The position numbers and the translations under genes are program-made. From positions 1 to 24,389 of the forward strand of contig CALMNI010000051.1 of the NCBI GenBank assembly GCA_937868555.1: a stretch of DNA of 24,389 nt, read 5' to 3'. Positions 7,987-15,156 of this stretch are shown here, piece by piece (position 1 is the stretch's first letter; every line of letters starts with the position of its first letter). Under the pieces are notes generated by a model. That model was not told where the DNA came from. It saw nothing but the letters and a program-made list of their open reading frames with translations, and did not search any database. The DNA comes from an uncultured bacterium (lineage in GTDB: Bacteria; Patescibacteriota; Patescibacteriia; Patescibacteriales; Patescibacteriaceae).

Positions 7987-8805
7987 ATGGATATTAGCAT
8001 TATTATCGTTAATTATAAGAGCAAGGGCTTAACGCTTAATTGTATTAAGTCTATACAGGAGGCTGATTTTAAAGATTTGCGTCACGAGATCATTGTAGTA
8101 GATAACAATTCGGACGATACGCTTGGTGAAATATTAGCTTGGCAATATCCTGAAGTAGTTTTTATTAAAAGCGACCGCAATAGAGGAATGGGAGGAGGAA
8201 ATAATATCGGGATAGCTCGAGCCCAAGGAACGTATATTGTTATTATGAATCCGGACACAATTGCTTTTAAGGATACATTTACCAAGCTTTTTATATTCAT
8301 GGAGCAAAACCCCCGGGTTGGAATTGCTGGCCCCCAGCAATTCAATCCCGATCAAAGTATCCAGGATTCCCGCTATCGCTGGCATTCTTTGCTTATGCCT
8401 ATGTATCGTCGCACCTTTTTGGGGAAGTTCTCTTTTGCTAAGCGGGCCACCGAACATTTTTTGATGCATGACGTACCTAAGAATGTTGCACATCCGGCGG
8501 ATTGGTTGCTGGGGTCATGTTTATTTATTAGATCGAAATTTTTGCGCGAGGTGGGGAATTTTGATGAACGCTTTTTTCTATATTTTGAGGACACTGATTT
8601 GTGTAGACGTTTTTGGGAAAAAAAATTCCGGGTAATGTACTTCCCGGAAGCTCGCATTATTCATAATCATAACAGAGCAAGTGCTGATAGGGCATGGTAT
8701 GCATTTTTTCTTAACCCGGCTGGGCGACGGCATTTGGGTTCGTGGTTTAGATATTTATCTAAGTGGGGAATTAGACGCCCGTTAGATATTAGTACTGAAG
8801 ACTGA
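7987..8805 (+). CDS. GT2 family glycosyltransferase (fourth of four)
   Basis: A 272-residue GT2 enzyme: ISIIIVNYKSKG start, IIVVDNNSDD (residues 35-44), DRNRGMGGGNNIG, NPD (88-90) at the DXD position, WLLGSCLFIRS, and acidic motif YFEDTDLCRRFW. It is closest in layout to rhamnosyltransferase-type GT2 enzymes. It is separated from the third copy by 23 nt holding an extended -10 element, so it may also be expressed on its own. Its 3' end overlaps the convergent PEGA-domain gene by 17 bp, a compact junction with no room for a separate terminator; I see no convincing hairpin there. Confidence 0.9.
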   Translation: MDISIIIVNYKSKGLTLNCIKSIQEADFKDLRHEIIVVDNNSDDTLGEILAWQYPEVVFIKSDRNRGMGGGNNIGIARAQGTYIVIMNPDTIAFKDTFTKLFIFMEQNPRVGIAGPQQFNPDQSIQDSRYRWHSLLMPMYRRTFLGKFSFAKRATEHFLMHDVPKNVAHPADWLLGSCLFIRSKFLREVGNFDERFFLYFEDTDLCRRFWEKKFRVMYFPEARIIHNHNRASADRAWYAFFLNPAGRRHLGSWFRYLSKWGIRRPLDISTED

Positions 8806-10153
8806 AAAGACCCGAGCCGGTATCGGTTTGTGCGATGTACAGAACTTCATGCTCGCTGGCAGCGAGTATTTTTTGTATATTTTCGGCGTTGAGTAGTTTG
8901 GTCGCTGGATTTGCAGGAAAACCCGAGACGGGAATCGCAGTAAGGCTTGTTGCGGTTGCGTAGAGCGCATAGTGGCCTTTAGGCAACAGAATCGTATCAA
9001 TGACATTTTCCCCAAGTCGGGAAATAAGACGGGCTTCGGTATTGTCTTCTCGAAGGCGCAGTTCAAATGGGGTTGCATACATCAGTTTATTATTTACCCA
9101 GTGGCCTAAAGAAAAATCATTTGCAATACGGGTAACTCGGTATGGAGAAATGAGAGGGAGGGGCTGTTCAATCACATACAAATTGCGAGAGCGCTGTTCG
9201 TAGATAAGCGGTTCCGGATTGTCGGCTCGTAAAAATAAATATTCTCCATGGGGTAATTGTGTTGTTTGAAAGCGTTGGGGGTCATTGCTGCTAAAAGCAA
9301 TGAGTTCATTATTCGGAGTAGTGACGAGGATATAGATTTGCCGGCCCTCGACCTCGAAATCTTTTATTTGTAGTTTGCTAATAAGTCCCTTGGCCTCTTT
9401 AATCTCTTCGAATGTTTTTGAGGAAAGATCGAAACGAAAAAGTCCTTGGGCGGACAGACCATAAAGACGATTGTTAGTATTACGATCCCAGCGTAGTAAT
9501 TCGGAAGCAGGTCTTTTAGCGTTTTTAAAATCAAAGAGTATTTCTCCGTTGTTATTTATAAGCAAGCGATTTGCATAGAGAAAGAGATCCTTGTCTTTTG
9601 ACCATAGTATGTGGGAATCAGTTAGATTCTCGGGAATCACAATATCAAGGTTTTGTTTTTTTTGCACTGAAAAGATGGTTAGTTTTTTGGAGGCAAGTGA
9701 AATAATGGTCTGCCCATCAGGAGAAGGGAAATTACTCGTATTTGGATCAAACTCTTTCAGCAGCGTAGGTTTTGCATTTTGAAATAGGCGTATAGATTCG
9801 GCATTAAAGACCTCGCCGGCGTGGACGGTTATTTTTTCTTCCCAGGGGAAGTAGCCATTGGCTTCTAAACGAAGGGAATAATCACCGGGCGCAAGATCGC
9901 TGATTTTAGCCGGACTGCGTGCAGGAGTTTTCTGTCCAAAAAGCTGGTGTAAAAGTGTAGTTGGCCGCTGTCCATTTAAAAAAATTTCAGCGCCGCTTGG
10001 CTCGCTTTTAATGTTGATAGAAGCTGTTTTTTGAAGTTCCCAGCGCCGCCAATTAACTGTTCGTCCAGTTGCATAGAGCAAAACAACCGGAACAATGGCT
10101 AGAAAAAGAAGTATGAAAAAATAAAATAATAGTCGTCGTTGAGTCAGTGTCAT
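8789..10153 (-). CDS. Membrane-anchored PEGA-domain protein with beta-propeller-like body
   Basis: A 454-residue protein read on the minus strand. I choose ATG 10153 because a near-consensus promoter (TTGAAA, 17 nt, TACAAT) ends 7 nt before it; an open TTG/ATG extension to 10195 would overlap that promoter. A short basic N-terminus (MTLTQRR) precedes one membrane helix (about 7-28). A PEGA domain follows (about 43-123: INIKSEPSGAEIFLNG, then LAPGDYSLRLEANGY), normally an extracytoplasmic beta-sandwich of surface proteins. The rest repeats strand-rich units of about 45 residues, beginning with FPSPDGQTIISL (a PD40/WD40-like unit), and looks like a six- or seven-bladed propeller. It should face outward and may bind a surface polymer; no enzyme motif is visible. 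Confidence 0.88.
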   Translation of the reverse strand: MTLTQRRLLFYFFILLFLAIVPVVLLYATGRTVNWRRWELQKTASINIKSEPSGAEIFLNGQRPTTLLHQLFGQKTPARSPAKISDLAPGDYSLRLEANGYFPWEEKITVHAGEVFNAESIRLFQNAKPTLLKEFDPNTSNFPSPDGQTIISLASKKLTIFSVQKKQNLDIVIPENLTDSHILWSKDKDLFLYANRLLINNNGEILFDFKNAKRPASELLRWDRNTNNRLYGLSAQGLFRFDLSSKTFEEIKEAKGLISKLQIKDFEVEGRQIYILVTTPNNELIAFSSNDPQRFQTTQLPHGEYLFLRADNPEPLIYEQRSRNLYVIEQPLPLISPYRVTRIANDFSLGHWVNNKLMYATPFELRLREDNTEARLISRLGENVIDTILLPKGHYALYATATSLTAIPVSGFPANPATKLLNAENIQKILAASEHEVLYIAQTDTGSGLFSLQY

Positions 10154-10160
10154 AGCGATC

Positions 10161-10189
10161 ATTGTAGCTGGAATGCTCATTTTTTTCAA
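10161..10189 (-). promoter_or_regulatory. Near-consensus promoter for the PEGA-domain gene, leaderless
   Basis: On the minus strand: TTGAAA (10189-10184), a 17-nt spacer and TACAAT (10166-10161), with 7 nt to the ATG at 10153. The start site would lie 1-2 nt before the start codon. It forms a back-to-back pair with the S41 protease promoter, the two -35 boxes being about 11 nt apart, so one regulator could act on both. Confidence 0.6.
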
Positions 10190-10200
10190 TATCAATTTAT

Positions 10201-10229
10201 TTTTTGAACCGAGCGAAATATGCTATACT
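10201..10229 (+). promoter_or_regulatory. Extended -10 promoter for the S41 protease-pilin operon, leaderless
   Basis: TTTTTG (10201-10206), a 17-nt spacer and TATACT (10224-10229) with the extended TG (TGCTATACT). Eight nt separate the hexamer from the ATG at 10238, so the transcript should begin almost at the start codon. Confidence 0.6.
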
Positions 10230-10237
10230 ACTAGTCT

Positions 10238-11494
10238 ATGAAATATCCACTTTTCCCCTCAACAAAAACATTCCGGCCTGTATGGCTGATTTTTTCTTTG
10301 TTCGCTGTCGGCCTAGCCTTTGCTGCAGGGCTCCATTGGAACGATGATCGTTTTCAGACCGCATCAACCGATGCAGTTTTTCAAGGAAAACTGAATAATA
10401 AGCCGGGGGCTATTACACGAGGGAATGACATTGATTTCGCTCTTTTTTGGAATGTGTGGGATACCTTGAAAAAGGAGTATGTTGATAGCGGAGTCTTAAC
10501 TGATAAGAAATTATTTTATGGCGCCTTGCGCGGGCTAGTTGCTTCAACTGGAGATCCCTATACTGTGTTTATGAATCCGGAAGAGGCTACTGATTTTGAA
10601 GAGGACTTATCCGGGACTTTTGAAGGAATTGGTGCTGAAATTGGGATACGTAATAATGATTTAATTATTATTGCTCCCCTAGAGGATATGCCAGCGATGA
10701 AAGCTGGAGTACGGGCAGGGGATAGAATTTATGCCATCGACGGAAAAACAGCAGTTAATTTGTCTGTTGAAGAAGCAGTTAAGAAAATTCGCGGCGCCAA
10801 AGGGACAACCGTTACGTTAACCTTAGTTCGGGAAAAGGTTGATAAGCCTATTGAAGTTGCAATTAAACGGGATACCGTAGTTGTTAAAAGCGTAAAAACA
10901 ACCTGGAACGAAAAAGATAAGGTCTTTATTATCAAGGTATATAATTTTAATAATGATACCAAGGAATTGTTCAACCAGGCCGTTGCTGAGGCCTTGACAA
11001 AGAAGCCAGCGGGCTTAATCCTTGATCTTCGAAATAATCCCGGCGGATATTTGGATACAGCCGTGGCAATGGCTAGCAAGTGGGTTAACAAAGGAACCAT
11101 CGTTAGCGAGCAGTTTGGTAACGGAGAGAAAATAGATCATGACGCCCTAGGCTCTTCCCCCTTAGCAGATATGCCAACGGCAATTTTGGTTAATCAGGGA
11201 AGCGCTTCGGCATCTGAAATCGTAGCCGGCGCTCTTAAGGATTATGGTAAGGCGGTTCTTATTGGTGAAAAAACATTTGGCAAGGGGTCAGTACAAATTT
11301 TACGCCAACTTGAAGATGGCTCAGTGGTTAAAGTTACAACGGCAAAATGGTTGACTCCTAAGGGCTCTTCAATTCATGAAAAAGGCATTCAACCAGACAT
11401 TGTCGTTGAACGTACCACTGAAGATAGAGAAAAAGAAAAAGATCCGCAGTACGAGAGAGCTGAAAAAGAGTTACTAAAAAAAGTTCATAATTGA
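10238..11494 (+). CDS. S41 family C-terminal processing peptidase (CtpA-like)
   Basis: A 418-residue serine protease. An N-terminal hydrophobic segment (about 13-31) anchors or exports it, so it acts outside the cytoplasmic membrane. A PDZ domain (about 125-205, with MPAMKAGVRAGDRIYAIDGK) recognises C-terminal tails. The S41 core carries LILDLRNNPGG (260-270), the serine motif GSASASE (321-327) and the general-base lysine in TFGKGSVQ (Lys349), then the family's GIQPDI segment. All catalytic positions are intact. It heads the minor-pilin operon and lies 4 nt upstream of the first prepilin, so it may process pilus or surface proteins, although such proteases have broad envelope roles. It is not the prepilin peptidase, which is an unrelated aspartic protease. 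Confidence 0.95.
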   Translation: MKYPLFPSTKTFRPVWLIFSLFAVGLAFAAGLHWNDDRFQTASTDAVFQGKLNNKPGAITRGNDIDFALFWNVWDTLKKEYVDSGVLTDKKLFYGALRGLVASTGDPYTVFMNPEEATDFEEDLSGTFEGIGAEIGIRNNDLIIIAPLEDMPAMKAGVRAGDRIYAIDGKTAVNLSVEEAVKKIRGAKGTTVTLTLVREKVDKPIEVAIKRDTVVVKSVKTTWNEKDKVFIIKVYNFNNDTKELFNQAVAEALTKKPAGLILDLRNNPGGYLDTAVAMASKWVNKGTIVSEQFGNGEKIDHDALGSSPLADMPTAILVNQGSASASEIVAGALKDYGKAVLIGEKTFGKGSVQILRQLEDGSVVKVTTAKWLTPKGSSIHEKGIQPDIVVERTTEDREKEKDPQYERAEKELLKKVHN

Positions 11495-11498
11495 TCAT

Positions 11499-12023
11499 AT
11501 GCATATCCCACGGCATCAGTCGCATCTTGGTTTTACATTAATTGAAGTGCTTATTGCCCTTGGGATTATGGTCGTTATAACGACCTTGAGCTTAGTCGAT
11601 TTCCGTACTGCAGATTCTCAGTCGGCATCTAATTTTGGCGCACAGTTACTTGTGAGCGATCTTCGCTCAGTTGCTTTAAAAGCGCTTGGTGGAGAGCGTT
11701 TTCAAGGCAAAACCCCCGGAGGATGGGGTGTGTATTTTGAAGAAGATAGCAACCAATATATTATTTTTGCTGATTTGGATAATGATCGCAACTACGATTT
11801 CAAAGAAAAGTACAAAGCGGTCGCTTTAGATTCAGGGATAAAAATTAGTTGGCAAAATTACAGCATAGGATCATTAGTATTCAACGAATCAGATGCTAAG
11901 CCCTATGCCGCTGGCTTGCCAGTTAACTCTGGGGCTGGCGATGTGGTCATTGTTCTCAAGAATTCGGCAGGGGCAGAGATAAAAAGTATTTTTGTTAACC
12001 CGGCCGGGGCAGTAAATTTTTAA
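11499..12023 (+). CDS. Type IV prepilin-like minor pilin, FimT/GspH-like
   Basis: A 174-residue protein with a short basic leader and a class III prepilin cleavage site, G|FTLIE (Gly11/Phe12, Glu at +5), followed by a hydrophobic helix of about 20 residues that would be the assembly and membrane helix. The remaining head is strand-rich and ends with KNSAGAEIKSIFVNPAGAV, which resembles GspH/FimT heads. It is the first of four prepilin genes in the order of the fimT-pilV-pilW-pilX (GspH-I-J-K) minor pilins that prime type IV pilus or type II secretion pseudopilus assembly. It is spaced 4 nt from the protease gene and 1 nt from the next pilin. Confidence 0.85.
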   Translation: MHIPRHQSHLGFTLIEVLIALGIMVVITTLSLVDFRTADSQSASNFGAQLLVSDLRSVALKALGGERFQGKTPGGWGVYFEEDSNQYIIFADLDNDRNYDFKEKYKAVALDSGIKISWQNYSIGSLVFNESDAKPYAAGLPVNSGAGDVVIVLKNSAGAEIKSIFVNPAGAVNF

Positions 12024-12024
12024 T

Positions 12025-12549
12025 ATGTTACACCGCCATCATCAAGGATTCACATTGATAGAGGTCGCTGTGGCAGTTGCAATTTTGGTAATGACTTTTG
12101 GGGGAGTTATGGCATTGATTATTTCTGGCAAAGAATCAAAGGTCAGTGGCCGGAATAATATGATAGCATCCTATTTAGCAAAAGAGGGTATATCCTTGGT
12201 GAATTTTGCTCGCAACCAAAATTATCATAATAGCCAGCCGGCTTTTGCCTCTCTCTATGATGAAAATAATCCTTACTACTTTCTCATAGATTACGAGGGA
12301 ATGAGCAGTATTACTGAAGCGGCTTCCAGTGATGTAAAAAAAGCTGAGCCTTTGAATTTATATAATTCTTACTATGGATACAGTGCTGAACCCACAGCGG
12401 TTCCGACTTCATTCCGGCGCCTTATTACAACTATTTACCATGGCGATGCAACGCCCCCGTATCTTGATGTTAAAGTGGAAGTATATTGGCAAGAAGATAC
12501 CAAGAGAAACACTGTCACTTTATCTGAAGAATTAACCGATTGGCGATAA
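12025..12549 (+). CDS. Type IV prepilin-like minor pilin, PilV/GspI-like
   Basis: A 174-residue prepilin with cleavage motif G|FTLIE near residues 8-13 and a hydrophobic helix (VAVAVAILVMTFGGVMALI). The helix is followed by KEGISLVNFARNQNY, which matches the PilV/GspI pattern 'AEEGIELARAIRN' seen in minor pilins. The head domain of about 130 residues ends in a strand-rich part (YLDVKVEVYWQED). It occupies the second position of the minor-pilin operon, consistent with PilV. The gene starts 1 nt after the preceding stop, with no Shine-Dalgarno sequence. Confidence 0.85.
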   Translation: MLHRHHQGFTLIEVAVAVAILVMTFGGVMALIISGKESKVSGRNNMIASYLAKEGISLVNFARNQNYHNSQPAFASLYDENNPYYFLIDYEGMSSITEAASSDVKKAEPLNLYNSYYGYSAEPTAVPTSFRRLITTIYHGDATPPYLDVKVEVYWQEDTKRNTVTLSEELTDWR

Positions 12550-12551
12550 AT

Positions 12552-13748
12552 ATGAAAATAGTAAGAATTATGAAATCGTGCCAGCCTAGAGGTTTTACGC
12601 TTATTGAATTAATGACGGCAGTAGCTCTGTTCGTTATTGTCATGGTTGTAGCAACTGCTTTATTTAATCGTTCCATTGAGAGCCAAACTGATACGGTTGC
12701 TTCTAAAAACATTTATGAAAGCGGCGACTATGCGCTTCGTTATATGAGCGCTGAATTTAGCGGAGCTCGAGAAGAGCTGGCGGGCTGCGGTCCTTGCGAT
12801 TTAAATACCCGTTATTTTTGCATTGACGCCGGCAAAATTTATTTTCGCAATAAGGATAGCGTCTGCGAAAATTTTGAATTACAAAGCGATGAGGACAGTG
12901 TTAGCCGCCTAACGCTTGTACGCGGTGCTGAAAATTTGTTTTTAACCGATAGTTCAGTCAGCGTAACCGAGCTAGTTTTCGATAGCCAAGTTTTAAGCGA
13001 TCCCGTGTATCCTTCAAATAAGGTAAGTGTTCATTTTAAAATAGGACCCTCTATTGGTTCAACCGTTAAACCGCTTGATTTACAGACAACAATCGCCACG
13101 ACTGCAGAGCCCTTTGTCTGCGGACAGAATATTCTTGATCGTGATAATTATAGCTACCCCACCGTACAAATTGATGATCAATGTTGGTTGGGAGCTAATT
13201 TAAGAACAAAGACGAAGGCTGATGGAACATGCATAAATGACGGATTCACTATTCCTTGTGCTGATGCGAGCGCTAGTGATGATAATTTAGGACGTTCTTG
13301 CTATGATAATAATGAGGCTAATTGCACAAGCGATGGCGCTTTGTATACTTGGACAGGGGCAATGAGCCCTAGCCTTAATGAGGGTGATCAGGGAATATGT
13401 CCCTTGGGTTGGCATATCCCAACTGCTGCAGAGTGGCATGAACTTGAGTATTTCTTTGTTGATGGCAACAATACCTGCGATCCGGATCGAGATAATATTG
13501 AAGATTGTTCTCCGGCTGGCACGCGTTTGCAAGAAGCGGCCGCTACTGATTTCGCCGCTTTATTGGCCGGCTATAGGGAGGCCGGGAGTTCCTTTAATGA
13601 GAGAGGAAACAATGGAGAGTTTTGGACGTCTACTGAAGGCGTTAACGACGATGCGAGACAGTATACTATTTCAGGAAGTAGCGATTTAGTAAACCGCAGG
13701 TTAATGGAAAAAATTCAAAGTTCATCAGTACGCTGCTTAAAGAATTAA
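12552..13748 (+). CDS. PilW/GspJ-like minor pilin with C-terminal FISUMP domain
   Basis: A 398-residue fusion. The N-terminus has a prepilin site G|FTLIE (Gly14/Phe15) and hydrophobic helix, then a GspJ/PilW-like head to about residue 185 with a Cys-rich patch (CGPCDLNTRYFC). From about 190 to the end is a FISUMP-type domain (Fibrobacter succinogenes major paralogous domain, a C-type-lectin/FGE-like fold): YPTVQIDDQCWLGANLRT, CPLGWHIPTAAEWHELE, then FAALLAGYR and FWTSTEG near the C-terminus. Such domains are exposed at pilus tips or cell surfaces and are thought to bind ligands. ATG 12552 is chosen (2 nt after the previous stop); 12570 is also possible. A TTG at 12540 would overlap the upstream gene. 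Confidence 0.88.
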   Translation: MKIVRIMKSCQPRGFTLIELMTAVALFVIVMVVATALFNRSIESQTDTVASKNIYESGDYALRYMSAEFSGAREELAGCGPCDLNTRYFCIDAGKIYFRNKDSVCENFELQSDEDSVSRLTLVRGAENLFLTDSSVSVTELVFDSQVLSDPVYPSNKVSVHFKIGPSIGSTVKPLDLQTTIATTAEPFVCGQNILDRDNYSYPTVQIDDQCWLGANLRTKTKADGTCINDGFTIPCADASASDDNLGRSCYDNNEANCTSDGALYTWTGAMSPSLNEGDQGICPLGWHIPTAAEWHELEYFFVDGNNTCDPDRDNIEDCSPAGTRLQEAAATDFAALLAGYREAGSSFNERGNNGEFWTSTEGVNDDARQYTISGSSDLVNRRLMEKIQSSSVRCLKN

Positions 13749-13752
13749 TTAT

Positions 13753-14928
13753 ATGAGGTACAAGAGAGACAAGGGAATAGCATTATTTTTGACTATGTCA
13801 GTAGTCTTTGTTGTTTTAACAACGGTTATTATTGCAACCGCTGTTATTTTAAATAATCTTGATAGAGCTAAGGAGCAAGCTTCAGCGGCTCAGGCTCGTG
13901 AAGCTGTAAATGCTGGTGTTGAAAAGATTAAAGCTTTATACAAAAATAATCAAAGTTTTTTTGAAAGTTGCGCCGTTGATGATTGTATTAATTTCAGCGA
14001 TCCGGAAAATACTTCGTGCGTAAGTTGTAGCGATGTAAAGGCAACATATACAGCCACTGGTTATCGCTATAAAGCGCGCATTGTTTCTTTGACGGTTAAT
14101 GGAGCTACTTTTGCAATGAGCGGATATGCCGGCACTGCGGTTTCAGAGAAGACCGTGCCTGTTCTATTTTCAACGCCCGTGAGTCGTGATGCTCAAAGGG
14201 TTGCTGGCGCAAATATTCTTATTGACGCTATTAATCAATATTATACTGCCAATGGAAGTTATCCTGAAGGCAGAACTTGTCTCGGCCATCTTGCGAATTA
14301 CAGCTTGTCGGATAATGGTTTTAGCGATACTCCTTCGGGTACCATGTATTTAGCATCTATACCTAAGCCGCCTTTGGCGGCAAGCTGCTATCGATATCGC
14401 GGACACGGACTTGAGGAGGGTGATCCTAAGAATATTGCCTTTTCCCTTCGCTATGGAATGGAGCATGGTGCTGGAAGAAAAAGCGATCGCGAGCAAGAAT
14501 ATGAAAGTTCGGATCATGGTTCTGCTGAAGTGGTTCGTGATAATCAAAGAACGGCCGCTATTAATATAGTGCGGCAAGGCTTAGCCGATTTTTTTGCTGT
14601 GCATGGGTTCTATCCGGTGGATCGTCTGCTTTTCCAAAATCCTACTGCCTATAGTTTATCTGATAGTGGTTTTTCAACGACGCCTAGCGGTACTGTGTAT
14701 ATTGAATCAATGCCTTCGCTTCCCGATCCGGCAAACGGATATAGATATGTTGCTCATCCTATTTCTGATGCAAATATTGCCAGCGAAGCAACCTCCTATT
14801 CTATACACTATTTCTTTGAAGCTGGCGGCGATTGCCGCGGCTGGCGTCGTCATGCGGCTAATGCTGCAAGCGTAAATGGTTCCGATCATGGCCAGGCTTG
14901 GAAAGATGCACATGCTTGTCCCTCCTAG
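13753..14928 (+). CDS. PilX/GspK-like minor pilin with two tandem pseudopilin-type heads
   Basis: A 391-residue protein in the pilX position. A basic N-terminus (MRYKRDKG) leads into IALFLTMSVVFVVLTT, the PilX/GspK-type helix that lacks the GFTLIE consensus, then a Cys-rich linker (about 70-95). The rest consists of two copies of a T2SSG-like head, about 145-257 and 263-380. Both have RxAxxNI...Y..GxYP, then YSLSD(N/S)GFS.TPSGT.Y..S(I/M)P, a YRY(R/V) strand, and both close with SDHG. This is an internal duplication, not found in ordinary PilX. The operon order and the missing +5 Glu motif support a tip-complex subunit. A promoter for the reverse-transcriptase unit begins at its stop codon. 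Confidence 0.85.
   Translation: MRYKRDKGIALFLTMSVVFVVLTTVIIATAVILNNLDRAKEQASAAQAREAVNAGVEKIKALYKNNQSFFESCAVDDCINFSDPENTSCVSCSDVKATYTATGYRYKARIVSLTVNGATFAMSGYAGTAVSEKTVPVLFSTPVSRDAQRVAGANILIDAINQYYTANGSYPEGRTCLGHLANYSLSDNGFSDTPSGTMYLASIPKPPLAASCYRYRGHGLEEGDPKNIAFSLRYGMEHGAGRKSDREQEYESSDHGSAEVVRDNQRTAAINIVRQGLADFFAVHGFYPVDRLLFQNPTAYSLSDSGFSTTPSGTVYIESMPSLPDPANGYRYVAHPISDANIASEATSYSIHYFFEAGGDCRGWRRHAANAASVNGSDHGQAWKDAHACPS
14185..14892 (+). repeat. Tandem duplication of a pseudopilin head domain inside the PilX-like gene
   Basis: Two diverged units encode residues about 145-257 (14185-14523) and 263-380 (14539-14892). The best-kept part is YSLSDNGFSDTPSGTMY against YSLSDSGFSTTPSGTVY. Similarity is clear in protein but diluted in DNA, so the duplication is old rather than an active repeat. 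Confidence 0.75.
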
Positions 14929-14954
14929 ACCTTAGAATCGTATTTTGCTAGGAT
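14926..14954 (+). promoter_or_regulatory. Promoter for the reverse-transcriptase unit
   Basis: TAGACC (14926-14931), a 17-nt spacer and TAGGAT (14949-14954) preceded by TG (TGCTAGGAT), the same extended -10 form seen before other genes here. The predicted start is near 14961, giving a leader of about 196 nt before the ATG chosen for the reverse transcriptase. The -35 matches only four of six consensus bases. Confidence 0.45.
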
Positions 14955-14960
14955 GTATGC

Positions 14961-15156
14961 ATGCACCGGCAATCGCGCTGCCGTGACTACCTGCTGAGGC
15001 GGGGTACTAAAATTGTTTTCTGCATCATTAGTAGCCGTAGTACCGGTGATGATGCGTAAAGCAATTAGGGCCACTAGGGTGACTCAATGCTATTTTCGAT
15101 TGGTGCGGTGCCGTTTGGCGGCCGCGCGTTTCGGCAGCGCAGCTTGGTGTTTTTTT
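14961..15156 (+). ncRNA. Candidate structured leader or non-coding RNA upstream of the reverse transcriptase
   Basis: This is the longest gene-free stretch of the window and the only long leader among its predicted transcripts. It can fold several ways. A 9-bp hairpin pairs 15022-15030 with 15047-15055 (GCATCATTA/TGATGATGC, one GU pair). GCGCTGCCG (14975-14983) is exactly complementary to CGGCAGCGC (15132-15140), closing the whole leader. A competing hairpin pairs 14967-14971 with 14979-14983. The 3' part is GC-rich around a GCGGCCGC palindrome and ends in seven T. Retron and some defence RTs carry a partner RNA in this position. An ATG at 14961 opens a 32-codon basic ORF (MHRQSRCRDYLLRRG..., stop 15057-15059), so a leader peptide is the main alternative. 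It lacks the Asn-codon-rich composition of a DGR template. Confidence 0.35.

Noticed and set aside
14925..15074. A 49-codon minus-strand ORF (GTG start) with natural-looking composition across the RT leader
   Set aside because: No ATG, no recognisable family, and it runs antisense through the predicted RT promoter and leader. It could be a gene remnant but nothing supports it.
14929..15156. Template repeat of a diversity-generating retroelement next to the RT
   Set aside because: I compared the leader with the 3' ends of the pilin genes at 13610-13748, 14750-14928 and 22480-22645 and saw no near-copy. The leader is also poor in AAC/AAT codons, which templates normally contain.
15013..15156. 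N-terminal extension of the RT from the TTG at 15013
   Set aside because: The extra 48 residues are Arg/Ala-rich and unlike any RT N-terminus, and the DNA is the structured GC-rich leader. ATG 15157 is the better start.
15100..15156. Rho-independent terminator ahead of the RT (GC-rich stretch followed by seven T)
   Set aside because: The bases just before the T run do not pair into a continuous stem; only short interrupted pairings can be drawn.
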